DNA from: Acidimicrobiia bacterium
Lineage (GTDB): Bacteria > Actinomycetota > Acidimicrobiia > Spongiisociales > UBA11373
Assembly: GCA_029263095.1 (NCBI GenBank)
Contig: JAJCYA010000002.1
Coordinates: forward strand, 115,204-179,203
Direction of reading: 5' to 3'
DNA length: 64,000 nt
In this document: positions 8,563-17,770 of the stretch, piece after piece
Layout of the letters: each line of letters starts with the position of its first letter
Position numbering within the stretch: position 1 is the stretch's first letter
Notes under the pieces: model-generated
What the model saw: only the letters and a program-made list of their open reading frames with translations
What the model was told of the DNA's origin: nothing
Databases searched by the model: none
Program-made: the position numbers and the translations under genes

Positions 8563-9384
8563 GTGCAACCTGAGCGACCGGCCCAGACGACACTCGCATT
8601 TCATGCCTCGCGCATCCTCATCGATGTAGGGGTTCTTCTGGCTATGGCGTCTATGAGCCTGGCTTTCATCGAGGCGGATTCCGGAAACCGTTCCGCCCTC
8701 GATGCCGATGCCCTTCCGGCACTTCTCCTGCTTTTGCCTATCTTCGTAGTCACCCTCATCCCCGATCACACCAGGCCTCTACACCCCGTGGCAGGCTGGA
8801 CTGCTCTGGCATTTGGTCTCGCCGCCCTCCCCTACGCCGTCCTGAAGATGCTCGATGCGGCAATCCTCGCCGACACCCTCGACGGATCACTCGGCTTCGG
8901 TTCGCGGCTGATGGTGATCGGCTGCCTGGTGACGCTCGTGGGGATAGGAATCGGCCTCTACCGCACCCTGCGCGGACTCCCCAGCGGTGGCACTCCTGGG
9001 CGCAGCTCGACGTTTCGTACCCGCCCCAAACCCGCAACGGCGCCCGAAAGAGCGCCCGGCTCGGAAGAGTCTCCATCTCCATCTCCATCTGCAACTCCCG
9101 CTCCTCCGTCCGACCCCTCCCCGGCCGAGATTGCCGCCGCCGCGGCCGCCCCGACCAGGCTCCTGCCGATTTCACCGGAGCCGGAACAGGAACCGGAACC
9201 GACTGATGTAGTGCCCTCATCCCAGCCCGAAATAGTGTTCCCCGATACCGGTGCCGTCGCCCGCGAGGCCGAGCCCGAGTCGACACCGCCCGACCCCTTC
9301 CTCGACACAGCCGAGCGGGCCGATGCTGCGATCGACGATCACTTCTCGTCCATCTTCGACGACGACGAACCGACCGACGAGTAG
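8563..9384 (+). CDS. Uncharacterised membrane protein with Pro/acidic tail
   Basis: A protein of 273 residues from GTG 8563, with GGAG five bases upstream. The N-terminal half has four hydrophobic helices. From about residue 150 the sequence becomes an extended tail rich in Pro, Ser, Ala and Glu, with an SPSPSPS run and a PEPEQEPEP run, ending in a very acidic segment FSSIFDDDEP. I recognise no family. The tail has the composition of a disordered, probably cytoplasmic, region. It is followed three bases later by a second four-helix protein, with which it likely forms a transcription unit. Function unknown. Confidence 0.75.
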   Translation: MQPERPAQTTLAFHASRILIDVGVLLAMASMSLAFIEADSGNRSALDADALPALLLLLPIFVVTLIPDHTRPLHPVAGWTALAFGLAALPYAVLKMLDAAILADTLDGSLGFGSRLMVIGCLVTLVGIGIGLYRTLRGLPSGGTPGRSSTFRTRPKPATAPERAPGSEESPSPSPSATPAPPSDPSPAEIAAAAAAPTRLLPISPEPEQEPEPTDVVPSSQPEIVFPDTGAVAREAEPESTPPDPFLDTAERADAAIDDHFSSIFDDDEPTDE

Positions 9385-9387
9385 CCC

Positions 9388-9768
9388 GTGCACCCATCCC
9401 GTCCCATCGTCCTGGCCGGGGTGGGGTTCACAATGCTGTCGATGCTGCTGCCTTTCGCGTCGTTCCCGGTAATAGGTTCGGTAAACGGGCTCTCCGCCGA
9501 CGCCTGGCCCGCGCTGCTCCCCCTCATCCCCGTCGTCGTGCTAGTAATCAACGGTCGCTGGGACCTGAGTCTGGAGCCCGGCCCTGGGATCGTCGCAGTG
9601 GCCCTTTGCGGGCTTTCTCTCGTCTTCTCGTTGGTGAAGGCCGCCGACGCAGTGGTGGCAGTCCGCGACACCGCGGGTGCCACGCTTGGAGCCGGAGCAT
9701 GGATGTCGGTGGCTGCGATCGCAGTGGCAACCTCTGGGGCCGCGTTCGGCTCGTTCGAGAGATCCTGA
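9388..9768 (+). CDS. Uncharacterised four-helix membrane protein
   Basis: A protein of 126 residues starting at GTG 9388, three bases after the previous stop. It has four hydrophobic helices: a start segment IVLAGVGFTMLSMLLPFASF, a central LLPLIPVVVLVI, then GIVAVALCGLSLVFSL and a C-terminal alanine-rich helix. The arrangement resembles the membrane half of the gene before it, so the pair may be an old duplication in which only one copy carries a tail. No catalytic motifs or recognised family. Function unknown. Confidence 0.7.
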   Translation: MHPSRPIVLAGVGFTMLSMLLPFASFPVIGSVNGLSADAWPALLPLIPVVVLVINGRWDLSLEPGPGIVAVALCGLSLVFSLVKAADAVVAVRDTAGATLGAGAWMSVAAIAVATSGAAFGSFERS

Positions 9769-9809
9769 GGCCCGGTCCGACCGGTGCCCACACGAGCGAT
9801 CCGCCACCG

Positions 9810-10295
9810 CTAGAACGTCAGCGGCAGCCCGATCACTATGTAGATCAGACCGGCGATGGTTTGCCAGAACGCGCTCGGATTAGGAGGCGGCCGCAATCCG
9901 TTGCGGAGACGCGCCATAGGATCCCGCCGACGCATGACCTTCCCGCTACGAAGCGCCGCATCTTCCTCGTAGTCGTCGTCCGACCTATTCCGGCCTCCGA
10001 CCAGCGCTTCGACGGCGCCGATCGAGAGATTCGAATAGCCGCCACCGCGTGCCCCTCCGAGGAGAAGAAGGAGGGTCCCCGCGGCAATCCAGGAGTAGCC
10101 GAAGGCGCTCCCCAGTTCGATGCCCGTCACCCCGTACACGACCAGACCGATTGCACCTGCAACCGCCAGCCCGAGCAGGAACGCCTTCACGTAATTGGGG
10201 AATCGCTCCCGCAGCGACTCCTCCTCTACCAACTCTCCTGTCTTGCGGTCCAGGCGCAGACGCGCCATGAAGGGGACATCACGTCTTCGTGCCAT
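9810..10295 (-). CDS. Uncharacterised membrane protein
   Basis: A 161-residue protein with an RLDRKTGELVEEE segment early on, two closely spaced hydrophobic helices at about 38-82, a hydrophilic middle with an acidic SDDDYEEDA run, and a further helix at the C-terminus (IAGLIYIVIGLPL). No family recognised. It lies 35 bp after the next membrane-protein gene on the same strand and is convergent with the four-helix protein gene. Confidence 0.7.
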   Translation of the reverse strand: MARRRDVPFMARLRLDRKTGELVEEESLRERFPNYVKAFLLGLAVAGAIGLVVYGVTGIELGSAFGYSWIAAGTLLLLLGGARGGGYSNLSIGAVEALVGGRNRSDDDYEEDAALRSGKVMRRRDPMARLRNGLRPPPNPSAFWQTIAGLIYIVIGLPLTF

Positions 10296-10330
10296 ACCGT
10301 GAGGCTACCGACGAACCGGCACTGTGACCG

Positions 10331-10642
10331 TCACCGTCGCTCGAAGCGGTCGCGTCCACCCTCGGCTGGGTCCAGAGCGTCTTCGAACTGCTTGGCTTCG
10401 ACGAGCCGGCGGACGTGGAAGGCAGCGCGCAAGGTCATGAGAAGGAGGAACAGCAGGATCGTGAGGATGGCCAGGAGCTCGGGTCCGTCAAAGTAGGACG
10501 TGTGACAGGAGCCGATGCCATCCGGACACAATCCGAGACCATCACCGCCACCAGCGAGGTCGACCAAGGCGATCATGGGTACAAGGGCTACCACGACAAT
10601 CGCGGCGATCACGATCCCGATCACGATACGAACTCCTGACAT
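10331..10642 (-). CDS. Uncharacterised small membrane protein
   Basis: A 103-residue protein from ATG 10642; a further in-frame ATG at 10678 would add 12 residues that look untranslated. One N-terminal hydrophobic helix (IGIVIAAIVVVALVPMIAL) is followed by a short extracellular loop with two cysteines (CPDGIGSC) that could form a disulfide, a second helix (LLAILTILLFLLLMTL), and a basic/acidic C-terminus. No recognised family. It is divergent from the ThyX-like gene. Confidence 0.65.
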   Translation of the reverse strand: MSGVRIVIGIVIAAIVVVALVPMIALVDLAGGGDGLGLCPDGIGSCHTSYFDGPELLAILTILLFLLLMTLRAAFHVRRLVEAKQFEDALDPAEGGRDRFERR

Positions 10643-10672
10643 GACGGGTGCAGGGTACGACGAGGCAACGGG

Positions 10673-10702
10673 TTGCACGCGTCATCGACCCGGTGATACC
10701 TT
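10673..10702 (+). promoter_or_regulatory. Candidate promoter of the ThyX-like gene
   Basis: TTGCAC (10673-10678) and TACCTT (10697-10702) with an 18-base spacer fit a loose vegetative -35/-10 pair upstream of the ATG at 10765. This is a visual match only. Confidence 0.3.
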
Positions 10703-10764
10703 GCCGCTGCGATGAATTACACCCATGTGAGATGGCAGCGCAGAGTGATTGTGGCGGAGCGACG

Positions 10765-12405
10765 ATGACCTTCGAATACCACAGCGAACCGTTTACAGAG
10801 ACCGAGATCGGTGTCCTGCAGCGGTTCTTTACGAACACGAGTGGCCCTGTCTTCGGTCTCACGAATCTTCCCGAGGTGGTCAAAGGAGCCCTGTTTGCGA
10901 GGTACAGCAGATCTCCCAAGTCGCTGCGGCGGCTGTTTCTCGACGAGTTCTACGAGTCTCCTGAGGTCGGGGTCGGCGCCATCGCCGAAAGGTTGGAAGG
11001 CGACGATCCGGCTGTTCAGCTGCAACGCGCTGAGGCGCTCTATCAGCGGGTCTTCACACAATTCGGTGACGACTCGGTGGCGCAACTCGGCGGCGTTCAT
11101 CTGGCATGCGAACAGGCCTCGAATGTGCTCACCAAAGTGCTCGAGTGGGGGCGCCTCGCCGCCTACCTCGAGCAGAGCACCCGCTACATCTTCTACGACA
11201 GGCAACTGGGCGATCGCTATCGCTACTACACACCGCCCGAGATCGTCGACGCCGGCCTCGGCGACACCTTTCGCGCCGAGGTTGACGCCTTGTTCCGGTC
11301 ATACAGCTCGCTCACCGATCAGCTGACGCGCTACTACCAGACACTGCACCCCCAGGCGGTGGACGATGCCGATTTCGTCTACCGCTCCACCATCCGCGCC
11401 AAGGTGTGCGACGATCTTCGGGGGCTGCTACCCGCGGCGACCATCTCCAACGTCGGAATCTATGCCACCGGGCAGTCGTACGAAATGCTCCTGCTACGGA
11501 TGAGGTCGAGCACCCTCGCCGAAGTTCGCGACTACGCCGACCTGATGCTGGTCGAACTCCGCAAGCTCGTCCCCGCCTTCCTGCGACGGGTGGATATTCC
11601 GGAGAGGGGTGGAGCGTGGAGTTCCTACTTGGCCGACACCGTCCGTTCGATGGAAGCGATCGGCGAGTCGCTCGAGCTTCCGTCGCAACCTCAACCGGAG
11701 GTCAGCCTGGTCGAGTACGACCCTGAGGCCGAACTCAAGATCGCAGCAGCCGCCCTCTACGCCGTCACCGATGCCGCCGACGAGACGCTCCTGCGTCACG
11801 TTCGCACGCTGCCCGCTTCCGAGAGCGAGCGGCTCTTCAGGGCCTACGTCGGCGAGCGTTCCAATCGCAGGCACCGGCCCGGTCGTGCCATGGAGCGAGC
11901 CGATTACCGCTTCGACATCCTTTGTGACTACGGCATCTTCCGCGATCTACAACGCCACCGGATGATGACCCTCGAATGGCAGACGTTGGGGACGAACCAT
12001 GGCTACATCACTCCCGAGAGCGTTGTCGACCTCGGAATCGCGCCTGCCTGGAATGCAGCGATGGACCGCGCTGGTGAACACCACAGGTCACTTGTAGATG
12101 TCGTCGGTCGCACGGTCGCGCAGTACGCCGTACCGCTGGCGTACAAGATCAGATTCTTCATGCAGATGAACGCCAGGGAGGCCTTCCATCTTCTCGAACT
12201 ACGCACAGTCGAGGGCGGCCACCCCGGTTACCGCAGGGTTTGCCAGGAGATGCACCGCTTGATTCGCGATGAGGCAGGGCACGCCCTGATTGCAGAGGCG
12301 ATGCAGTTCGTGGACCACGAGACCTATGGGCTCGGGCGTCTCGATTCAGAACGCCGTGCGGCTGCTCGCCGTGCGGCGGCGGGAATTGCCGATCCCACCG
12401 ATTAG
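10765..12405 (+). CDS. Two-domain ThyX-like protein (thymidylate synthase family)
   Basis: A 546-residue protein related to FAD-dependent thymidylate synthase ThyX but about twice its length, apparently two ThyX-like halves. The canonical signature RHR-x7-S, followed by RY, is split: the first half has WGR (128-130), then S138 and the STRY ending, while the second half has an intact RHR (397-399) with T407 in place of Ser. Canonical ThyX methylates dUMP using folate and FAD. Whether this form is active cannot be told from sequence. The start ATG has GGAG at five bases. It is monocistronic and convergent with a small hypothetical gene. It may be a specialised paralogue rather than the cell's main thymidylate synthase. 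Confidence 0.8.
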   Translation: MTFEYHSEPFTETEIGVLQRFFTNTSGPVFGLTNLPEVVKGALFARYSRSPKSLRRLFLDEFYESPEVGVGAIAERLEGDDPAVQLQRAEALYQRVFTQFGDDSVAQLGGVHLACEQASNVLTKVLEWGRLAAYLEQSTRYIFYDRQLGDRYRYYTPPEIVDAGLGDTFRAEVDALFRSYSSLTDQLTRYYQTLHPQAVDDADFVYRSTIRAKVCDDLRGLLPAATISNVGIYATGQSYEMLLLRMRSSTLAEVRDYADLMLVELRKLVPAFLRRVDIPERGGAWSSYLADTVRSMEAIGESLELPSQPQPEVSLVEYDPEAELKIAAAALYAVTDAADETLLRHVRTLPASESERLFRAYVGERSNRRHRPGRAMERADYRFDILCDYGIFRDLQRHRMMTLEWQTLGTNHGYITPESVVDLGIAPAWNAAMDRAGEHHRSLVDVVGRTVAQYAVPLAYKIRFFMQMNAREAFHLLELRTVEGGHPGYRRVCQEMHRLIRDEAGHALIAEAMQFVDHETYGLGRLDSERRAAARRAAAGIADPTD

Positions 12406-12425
12406 GGCTCCGTGGAACCGCAGCT

Positions 12426-12644
12426 TCAGCCGCCAGATTCCAGCGGAATCCGTAACACCAGTGCGTCGTCCTCGATAGCCCAGGCGGCCTCCGACACCAG
12501 CGAGTAGTCGGTGAAGTCCTGCTGCGCTGAGGCCATGAACGTGCGGCGAGCCTCACCCTCCAACGGTGGGATCCCCCTCTCCTTGACCGCCTCGGCACGG
12601 TTGGCGAACCGCTCCAGGAAGCCCCCGACGTCGAACGCTGCCAT
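12426..12644 (-). CDS. Small hypothetical protein (72 aa)
   Basis: A 72-residue soluble protein starting at ATG 12644 behind a strong GGAGGAG. It begins MAAFDVGGFLERFANRAE, is alpha-helical in its first half, contains EARRTFMASAQQDFTDYSLV and ends in a hydrophobic beta-like segment LVLRIPLE. The length and excellent ribosome site support a real gene. No family recognised. It lies downstream of dnaE on the same strand, about 150 bp away, and may be read from that transcript. Confidence 0.7.
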   Translation of the reverse strand: MAAFDVGGFLERFANRAEAVKERGIPPLEGEARRTFMASAQQDFTDYSLVSEAAWAIEDDALVLRIPLESGG

Positions 12645-12794
12645 TGAACTCCTCCTCATGCGGATCAAGTCCAGGGTAGGCCGGACGACGTCCCTGACCC
12701 CCAAACCTCGACGGAATCGCGGCTTGGTGGTCGCCGGCGCAACAACAACAGAGGCGTCGGCGCCCTGCACTCCATGTAGAGCCGCTGGTCCGTA

Positions 12795-15700
12795 TCAGCT
12801 GAGCACGGCCCCCGAACCGAGCACCTCCCGCAGCTCGGCGTAGAGCGCGGTGCGAGGCTCGACGCCGTGGTCTACCCCCAGCCGCACGACGGTGTCGCTC
12901 CCCTCGCCGCTGAGATGCATGTACACCGGTGTCTTTCCGGGATGGTTGGCAAGGATGTTCTTCAACTCGGTGACCAGATCCTGAGACATCCGCACTGCCG
13001 GGATTCGCAACCGGACGACCTGCTCGGGGCTCAGATCGGGCTCTGAGATCCGCTGAGCAATCAGTTTTACGCCGTCACCTCGTTGATCGACGCGACCCGC
13101 CACGACCAGAACAGCATCGTCGCGCACGAGCGGACCCGACTCCTGGACCGTACGAGGGAAGGTCACGACCTCGACCGAACCTTCGAGATCCTCCAGCTGG
13201 AAGAAGAGCATCATGTCACCCTTGCGGGTGTAGCGCCGTGACACGGACCCGACGAGACCCCCAACCACCACGTTGGCCCCGTCGGCCTCGTCGTACAGCC
13301 CTGGAATCGCGGTCGTCACAAGCGAACGGAGGGTGGTGCCCACGCTGAGCAGCGGATGGTCCGAGACGTACAGGCCGAGCATTTCCTTCTCGAAGGCGAG
13401 CTTGGTGCGTTGATCCCACTCCATCGCAGGTACTTCCACTGCGCCGGACTGGACAGACGGTTCGTCTGATCCGAATAGGGAGTATTGACCCATGTCCTCT
13501 GCCCTACGACGCGTCACGACGGCGTCGAGCATCTGCTCATACACGGCAATCAACCCTTTGCGAGGGAGACCGGTGGCGTCGTAGGCCCCTGCCTTGATCA
13601 GCGATTCGATCGTCCGTTTGTTGAGCGCGGCAAGGTCGACCCGATCCAGGAAGTCTTGAAATGAGTCGTACGCGCCGTTCTTCTTGCGCTCTCGAGTGAT
13701 GAGTTCAACTACACCTTCGCCGACGTTGCGAATCGCCGACAGGCCGAAGGGGACGGTGCCGTCGCGCGCCACAAAATCCGATTCGGACGAGTTGACGTCG
13801 GGTACCAGGACCTTGACGCCCATCGTCCGACATTCGTTCAGGTAGACGGCAGTCCGATCCTTGTTACTCTTCGACGAAGTGAGCAATGCCGCCATGTACT
13901 CGGCGGGATGGTGCGCCTTGAGCCAAGCTGTCTGGTAGGCAACCAGCGCATAGCCGGTGGCATGGGCCTTATTGAAGCCGTAGCCGGCGAAGTGAGAGAT
14001 GAGGTCGAAGATCTCCTTGCCGAGTTCGCGCGGATGTCCCTGGACCACCGAGCCTTCGACAAACAACTCCTCCTGCTCGGCCATGACCGCCGGAATCTTC
14101 TTGCCCATCGCCTTCCGGAGCCGGTCGGCCTCGATCATCGAGAACCCAGCCATCACCTGGGCCGCCTGGAGGACCTGCTCCTGATAGACCATGATCCCGT
14201 ACGTGCCCGACAGCACCGGTTCCAGGTCGGCATGTGGGTATTCGACTGGCGCAAGGCCGTTCTTGCGATCGGCGTACATGTTGTGAGTGCCGGCACCCAA
14301 CGGTCCCGGTCGGTACAAAGAGATGAGAGCGATCAAGTCGTCGAACCGATCGGGTCGAAGATTCCGCATGAGGGCTCGCATCCCCGACCCCTCCATCTGG
14401 AACACTCCCATTGACTCCCCGCGGGAGAGCATTCCATACACCTCGGGATCATCGAGCGGAACCGAATCGATATCGGGACGAGCGTCTCCGGATGCCTCAA
14501 TCAGGTCGAGTGCCCTTTCAATTGTCGAGAGGTTGCGCAGACCGAGAAAGTCCATCTTGAGCAGGCCCAGCTGTTCGATGGCGTGCATCTCGAACTGGGT
14601 GACTACCTCGTTGTCCTCGCCCTTCTGCTGGATCGGAACGATGTCCATCAACGGCTGCGGTGAGATCACGACGGCAGCAGCGTGAATCGAGTCCTGCCGA
14701 CGCAAGCCCTCGAGCCCGCGCGCAGTGTCGATCACCTTGGCTGCGTCGGGATCTGACGCATAGACCTCTCGCAGCCCGACCGCTGCCGTGTGATGATCTC
14801 GAACGACATCGTCGGCATCAGCTCCCGGCGTGGTCAAAGCCTGTTCGAGGGTCGCCTCGCGCCCAAGGATCGGTGGAGGCATCGCCTTGGCGATCCGGTC
14901 GCCGAGGCCGTAGGGGAAGCCGAGCACGCGGGCGCTGTCCCGAATCGCCTGGCGACCCTTGATGGTCGAAAAGGTGATGATCTGTGCGACGTGGTCGGAT
15001 CCGTAACGCTCTGCCGCGTACCGAATGACATCGCTGCGGTATCGCTCGTCGAAGTCCATATCGATGTCGGGCATCTCGCGGCGTCCCGGGTTGAGGAACC
15101 GCTCGAAGATGAGCCCGAATGCGAGTGGATCGATATCGGTGATGCGTAGGCAATACGACACAATTGACCCGCCGGCCGACCCTCTTGCCGGGCCCACCCT
15201 GATCCCGTTGTCGCGGGCGTAGCGAATCAAATCCCACACGATGAGAAAGTAGGCGGGGAACCCCATCTTCTCGATGACTTCGAGTTCGTAGTCGAGCCGC
15301 TCCACCACCTCGGCCGGGATTGGATCGCCATACCGGAACCGGGCCCCCTTTAGGACGAGGTCTCGCAAGTACGAGGCCTCGGTCTCGCCGTCCGGCACCG
15401 GGAAGTGAGGCAGCAGAATGTTGCCGAACTCCATTGCCACATCGGCACGTTCGGCGATGAGCAGCGTGTTGTCACACGCCCCGGGGAAACCGTCGCTCGG
15501 AAACAGGGCCCGCATCTCTTGGGCGGACTTCACGTAGTAGCCCGATCCCTGGAACTTGAATCGCTTCTCGGCCGCCATCTCCGAACCCGTCTGGATGCAC
15601 AGCAACGCGTCATGGGCTTCGGCTTCGGCGGCCGTCGTGTAGTGACAGTCGTTGGTGGCGAGTAGAGGCGCCCCGATCTGCCGCGAGATCGCCAACAGGT

Positions 15701-16325
15701 CGGGTAGCACCTTCCGCTGTGCTTCGACCCCGTGGTCCATCACTTCGACGAAGAAGTTCTCCTTGCCAAAGATGTCTTGGTACATGGCCGCAGCCTCGAC
15801 GGCGCCCTCGAAATCTCGCTCACCGCTCGTGTTGCCCTCCTCATCCGAGGCATCAGGCGCCAGCAGTTGGGGTACGTGTCCTCCGAGACAGCCGGTCGTG
15901 GCGATGATCCCCTCGGCGTGAGCTTCTAGGAGCTCACGATCCATACGCGGCTTGTAGTAGAAGCCCTCGAGGTAGGCCTTGCTCGACAGCCTGATGAGGT
16001 TCTCGTATCCAGTCTGGGATGTGGCCAGCATCGTGATGTGGTATCTGACGTCGTCGCGCCTAGGGGGCCGATCGAACCGGGAACCGGGTGTCAGGTAGCC
16101 CTCCATACCGATCACCGGCGTTATGCCTGCATCAGTGGCCTGCCGGTAGAAGTCCACCGCCCCGTAGAGAACGCCGTGATCGGTCAGACCCACGGCCGGT
16201 TGATCGTCGGCCACCGCTGCCGCGATCACGTCGCCGACGCGGGCAGCCCCATCGAGCATCGAGTATTCAGTGTGGAGGTGCAGGTGAGCGAATCTGCTGC
16301 TGCTTCCCCTGCTGCTGGCTGGCAC
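12795..16325 (-). CDS. dnaE: DNA polymerase III subunit alpha
   Basis: A 1176-residue replicative polymerase, DnaE1 type. The N-terminal PHP domain starts with the metal-binding HLHLHTEYSMLDGA. The polymerase palm has PDIDMDFDERYR with the catalytic aspartates near residue 420, and GPARGSAGGS lies just before it. Helix-hairpin-helix and OB-fold (NVVVGGLVGSVSRRYT) regions follow in the expected order. Full length for the family. The start is GTG 16325 with AGGAG five bases upstream. It is preceded by rluD and lspA on the same strand, a conserved actinobacterial order. Confidence 0.98.
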   Translation of the reverse strand: MPASSRGSSSRFAHLHLHTEYSMLDGAARVGDVIAAAVADDQPAVGLTDHGVLYGAVDFYRQATDAGITPVIGMEGYLTPGSRFDRPPRRDDVRYHITMLATSQTGYENLIRLSSKAYLEGFYYKPRMDRELLEAHAEGIIATTGCLGGHVPQLLAPDASDEEGNTSGERDFEGAVEAAAMYQDIFGKENFFVEVMDHGVEAQRKVLPDLLAISRQIGAPLLATNDCHYTTAAEAEAHDALLCIQTGSEMAAEKRFKFQGSGYYVKSAQEMRALFPSDGFPGACDNTLLIAERADVAMEFGNILLPHFPVPDGETEASYLRDLVLKGARFRYGDPIPAEVVERLDYELEVIEKMGFPAYFLIVWDLIRYARDNGIRVGPARGSAGGSIVSYCLRITDIDPLAFGLIFERFLNPGRREMPDIDMDFDERYRSDVIRYAAERYGSDHVAQIITFSTIKGRQAIRDSARVLGFPYGLGDRIAKAMPPPILGREATLEQALTTPGADADDVVRDHHTAAVGLREVYASDPDAAKVIDTARGLEGLRRQDSIHAAAVVISPQPLMDIVPIQQKGEDNEVVTQFEMHAIEQLGLLKMDFLGLRNLSTIERALDLIEASGDARPDIDSVPLDDPEVYGMLSRGESMGVFQMEGSGMRALMRNLRPDRFDDLIALISLYRPGPLGAGTHNMYADRKNGLAPVEYPHADLEPVLSGTYGIMVYQEQVLQAAQVMAGFSMIEADRLRKAMGKKIPAVMAEQEELFVEGSVVQGHPRELGKEIFDLISHFAGYGFNKAHATGYALVAYQTAWLKAHHPAEYMAALLTSSKSNKDRTAVYLNECRTMGVKVLVPDVNSSESDFVARDGTVPFGLSAIRNVGEGVVELITRERKKNGAYDSFQDFLDRVDLAALNKRTIESLIKAGAYDATGLPRKGLIAVYEQMLDAVVTRRRAEDMGQYSLFGSDEPSVQSGAVEVPAMEWDQRTKLAFEKEMLGLYVSDHPLLSVGTTLRSLVTTAIPGLYDEADGANVVVGGLVGSVSRRYTRKGDMMLFFQLEDLEGSVEVVTFPRTVQESGPLVRDDAVLVVAGRVDQRGDGVKLIAQRISEPDLSPEQVVRLRIPAVRMSQDLVTELKNILANHPGKTPVYMHLSGEGSDTVVRLGVDHGVEPRTALYAELREVLGSGAVLS

Positions 16326-16409
16326 TCATGCTCCTGCGAATTACAGACGTGTCAGTCGACGATACCAGCCGACCGGAGGCGCGTTCTCGACGGGTTGCGG
16401 CACCCCCCG

Positions 16410-17291
16410 TCATTCCGCCGCAGGCAGCGCGGACTTCAGATCCTCGGGGAGAGGACACTCGAAATCGACCTCCCCGCCGGTCACCGGGTGGATGAAGGCG
16501 AGTCGGGTCGCGTGCAGAAATAGCCTGTGGCGGCCTGCACCGGTGCCGTATGTCCTGTCACCTGCGACCGGTAGTCCGATCGATGACAGGTGGACCCTGA
16601 TTTGATGGGTTCTGCCGGTCTCGAGTGTCACTCTCAACAGAGCCCCGCCGCTCCAAGACCGTTCTACGCGGTAGTGCGTGACCGCCGGTCGTCCGTCGGG
16701 GTCGACCCGCATCCTGGTGGGACGACGTGGGTCGCGCGAGATCGGCGCCTCGATCGTTGCGGTTGGTGCGGCCGGCATCCCACTGACGAGACAGAGATAC
16801 TCCCGAGTCACTTTGTGATCCTTGATTGCCGCCGACAGGCCGACATAGGTCTCAGCCGTCAGAGCAACCACCAACAGGCCGCTGGTATCTCGATCCAGAC
16901 GATGGACTATCCCCCACCGGTCCTCGGCCCCGACGCCTCGAATGCGGGGCCATCTGTGGAGAAGTCCTGCGGCCAGAGTCCCGGTCTGGCGCCCCGCCCC
17001 AGGATGTGTGACCACACCGGCCGGCTTATCGACAATGGCGAGGTAGCGGTCCTCGAACACCACCCTAAAGGGAACGGCTTCGGGCTCGAGAGGAGTGTGA
17101 GAAGTTGGTATCTCACCAGTGAACGCATCGCCGACACGGACTGGGTGCCTCGGCTCAATCGATTCACCATTCAGCGAAACGGTTCTCCTCTCGATCGCAA
17201 GGCGGGCCGCGGCCCTGCTCCGCCCGCTCAGGTGGGCGAGCACTTTGTCTGCTCTGTCCCCATCCCACTCGGGCGGGACCGACCAGCTCAT
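16410..17291 (-). CDS. rluD: RluD-family 23S rRNA pseudouridine synthase
   Basis: A 293-residue RNA pseudouridine synthase with an N-terminal S4 RNA-binding domain (ADKVLAHLSGRSRAAARLAI) and a C-terminal RluA/RluD catalytic domain. The catalytic aspartate lies in GIVHRLDRDTSGLLV, and the downstream TGRTHQIRVH and DRTYG motifs are intact. In E. coli RluD modifies helix 69 of 23S rRNA; the exact site here is inferred. The ATG at 17291 overlaps the lspA stop (ATGA). Confidence 0.93.
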   Translation of the reverse strand: MSWSVPPEWDGDRADKVLAHLSGRSRAAARLAIERRTVSLNGESIEPRHPVRVGDAFTGEIPTSHTPLEPEAVPFRVVFEDRYLAIVDKPAGVVTHPGAGRQTGTLAAGLLHRWPRIRGVGAEDRWGIVHRLDRDTSGLLVVALTAETYVGLSAAIKDHKVTREYLCLVSGMPAAPTATIEAPISRDPRRPTRMRVDPDGRPAVTHYRVERSWSGGALLRVTLETGRTHQIRVHLSSIGLPVAGDRTYGTGAGRHRLFLHATRLAFIHPVTGGEVDFECPLPEDLKSALPAAE

Positions 17292-17770
17292 CGCTCTGCG
17301 AAGGCGAACCACAGAGCGAGAATCGCGCCGATCGTGATCGCGGAGTCAGCCACGTTGAAAGCAGGGAAGAACGAGAAATCGACGAAGTCGACAACGCCTC
17401 CGTCCAGGAACCCGTCGCCCCGGAAGATGCGATCGGCGAGGTTTCCCAGTGCTCCGCCCAGCACCAAGCCCAAAGCAATCGTCTCACCGGTGTTGTTCAC
17501 CTTGACGGCCACCACGAAGATGAATACCGCTGCCGCGATGGCGATGAGAGCGATAAGGGAACCGGAACCGTCGAGCATCGAGAACGCGGCGCCGAAGTTC
17601 GCTACGTACCGCAGCTGAAGGAAGCCGTCGATCAGAACGATGGGCTCGCCCGGCAGCGTTGCTACCACCCACCACTTTACGAGTTGGTCTACGACGAGAA
17701 CGGCCGCTCCGACTGCCAGAGCGAGGCGACGGGTCCTCAGTACCGTGCTGCTGAGCACGTGACGCACCAT
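17288..17770 (-). CDS. lspA: Lipoprotein signal peptidase (signal peptidase II)
   Basis: A 160-residue inner-membrane aspartyl protease that removes signal peptides from prolipoproteins. Four hydrophobic helices; DQLVKWW in helix 1, the VANFGAAFSML loop, GGALGNLADR with the first catalytic Asp and FNVADSAI with the second. The ATG at 17770 overlaps the DksA-like gene by about 34 bp; GTG codons at 17767 and 17758 are alternatives. The stop is coupled to rluD. A lipobox protein substrate is encoded at 51010 in this window. Confidence 0.95.
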   Translation of the reverse strand: MVRHVLSSTVLRTRRLALAVGAAVLVVDQLVKWWVVATLPGEPIVLIDGFLQLRYVANFGAAFSMLDGSGSLIALIAIAAAVFIFVVAVKVNNTGETIALGLVLGGALGNLADRIFRGDGFLDGGVVDFVDFSFFPAFNVADSAITIGAILALWFAFAER

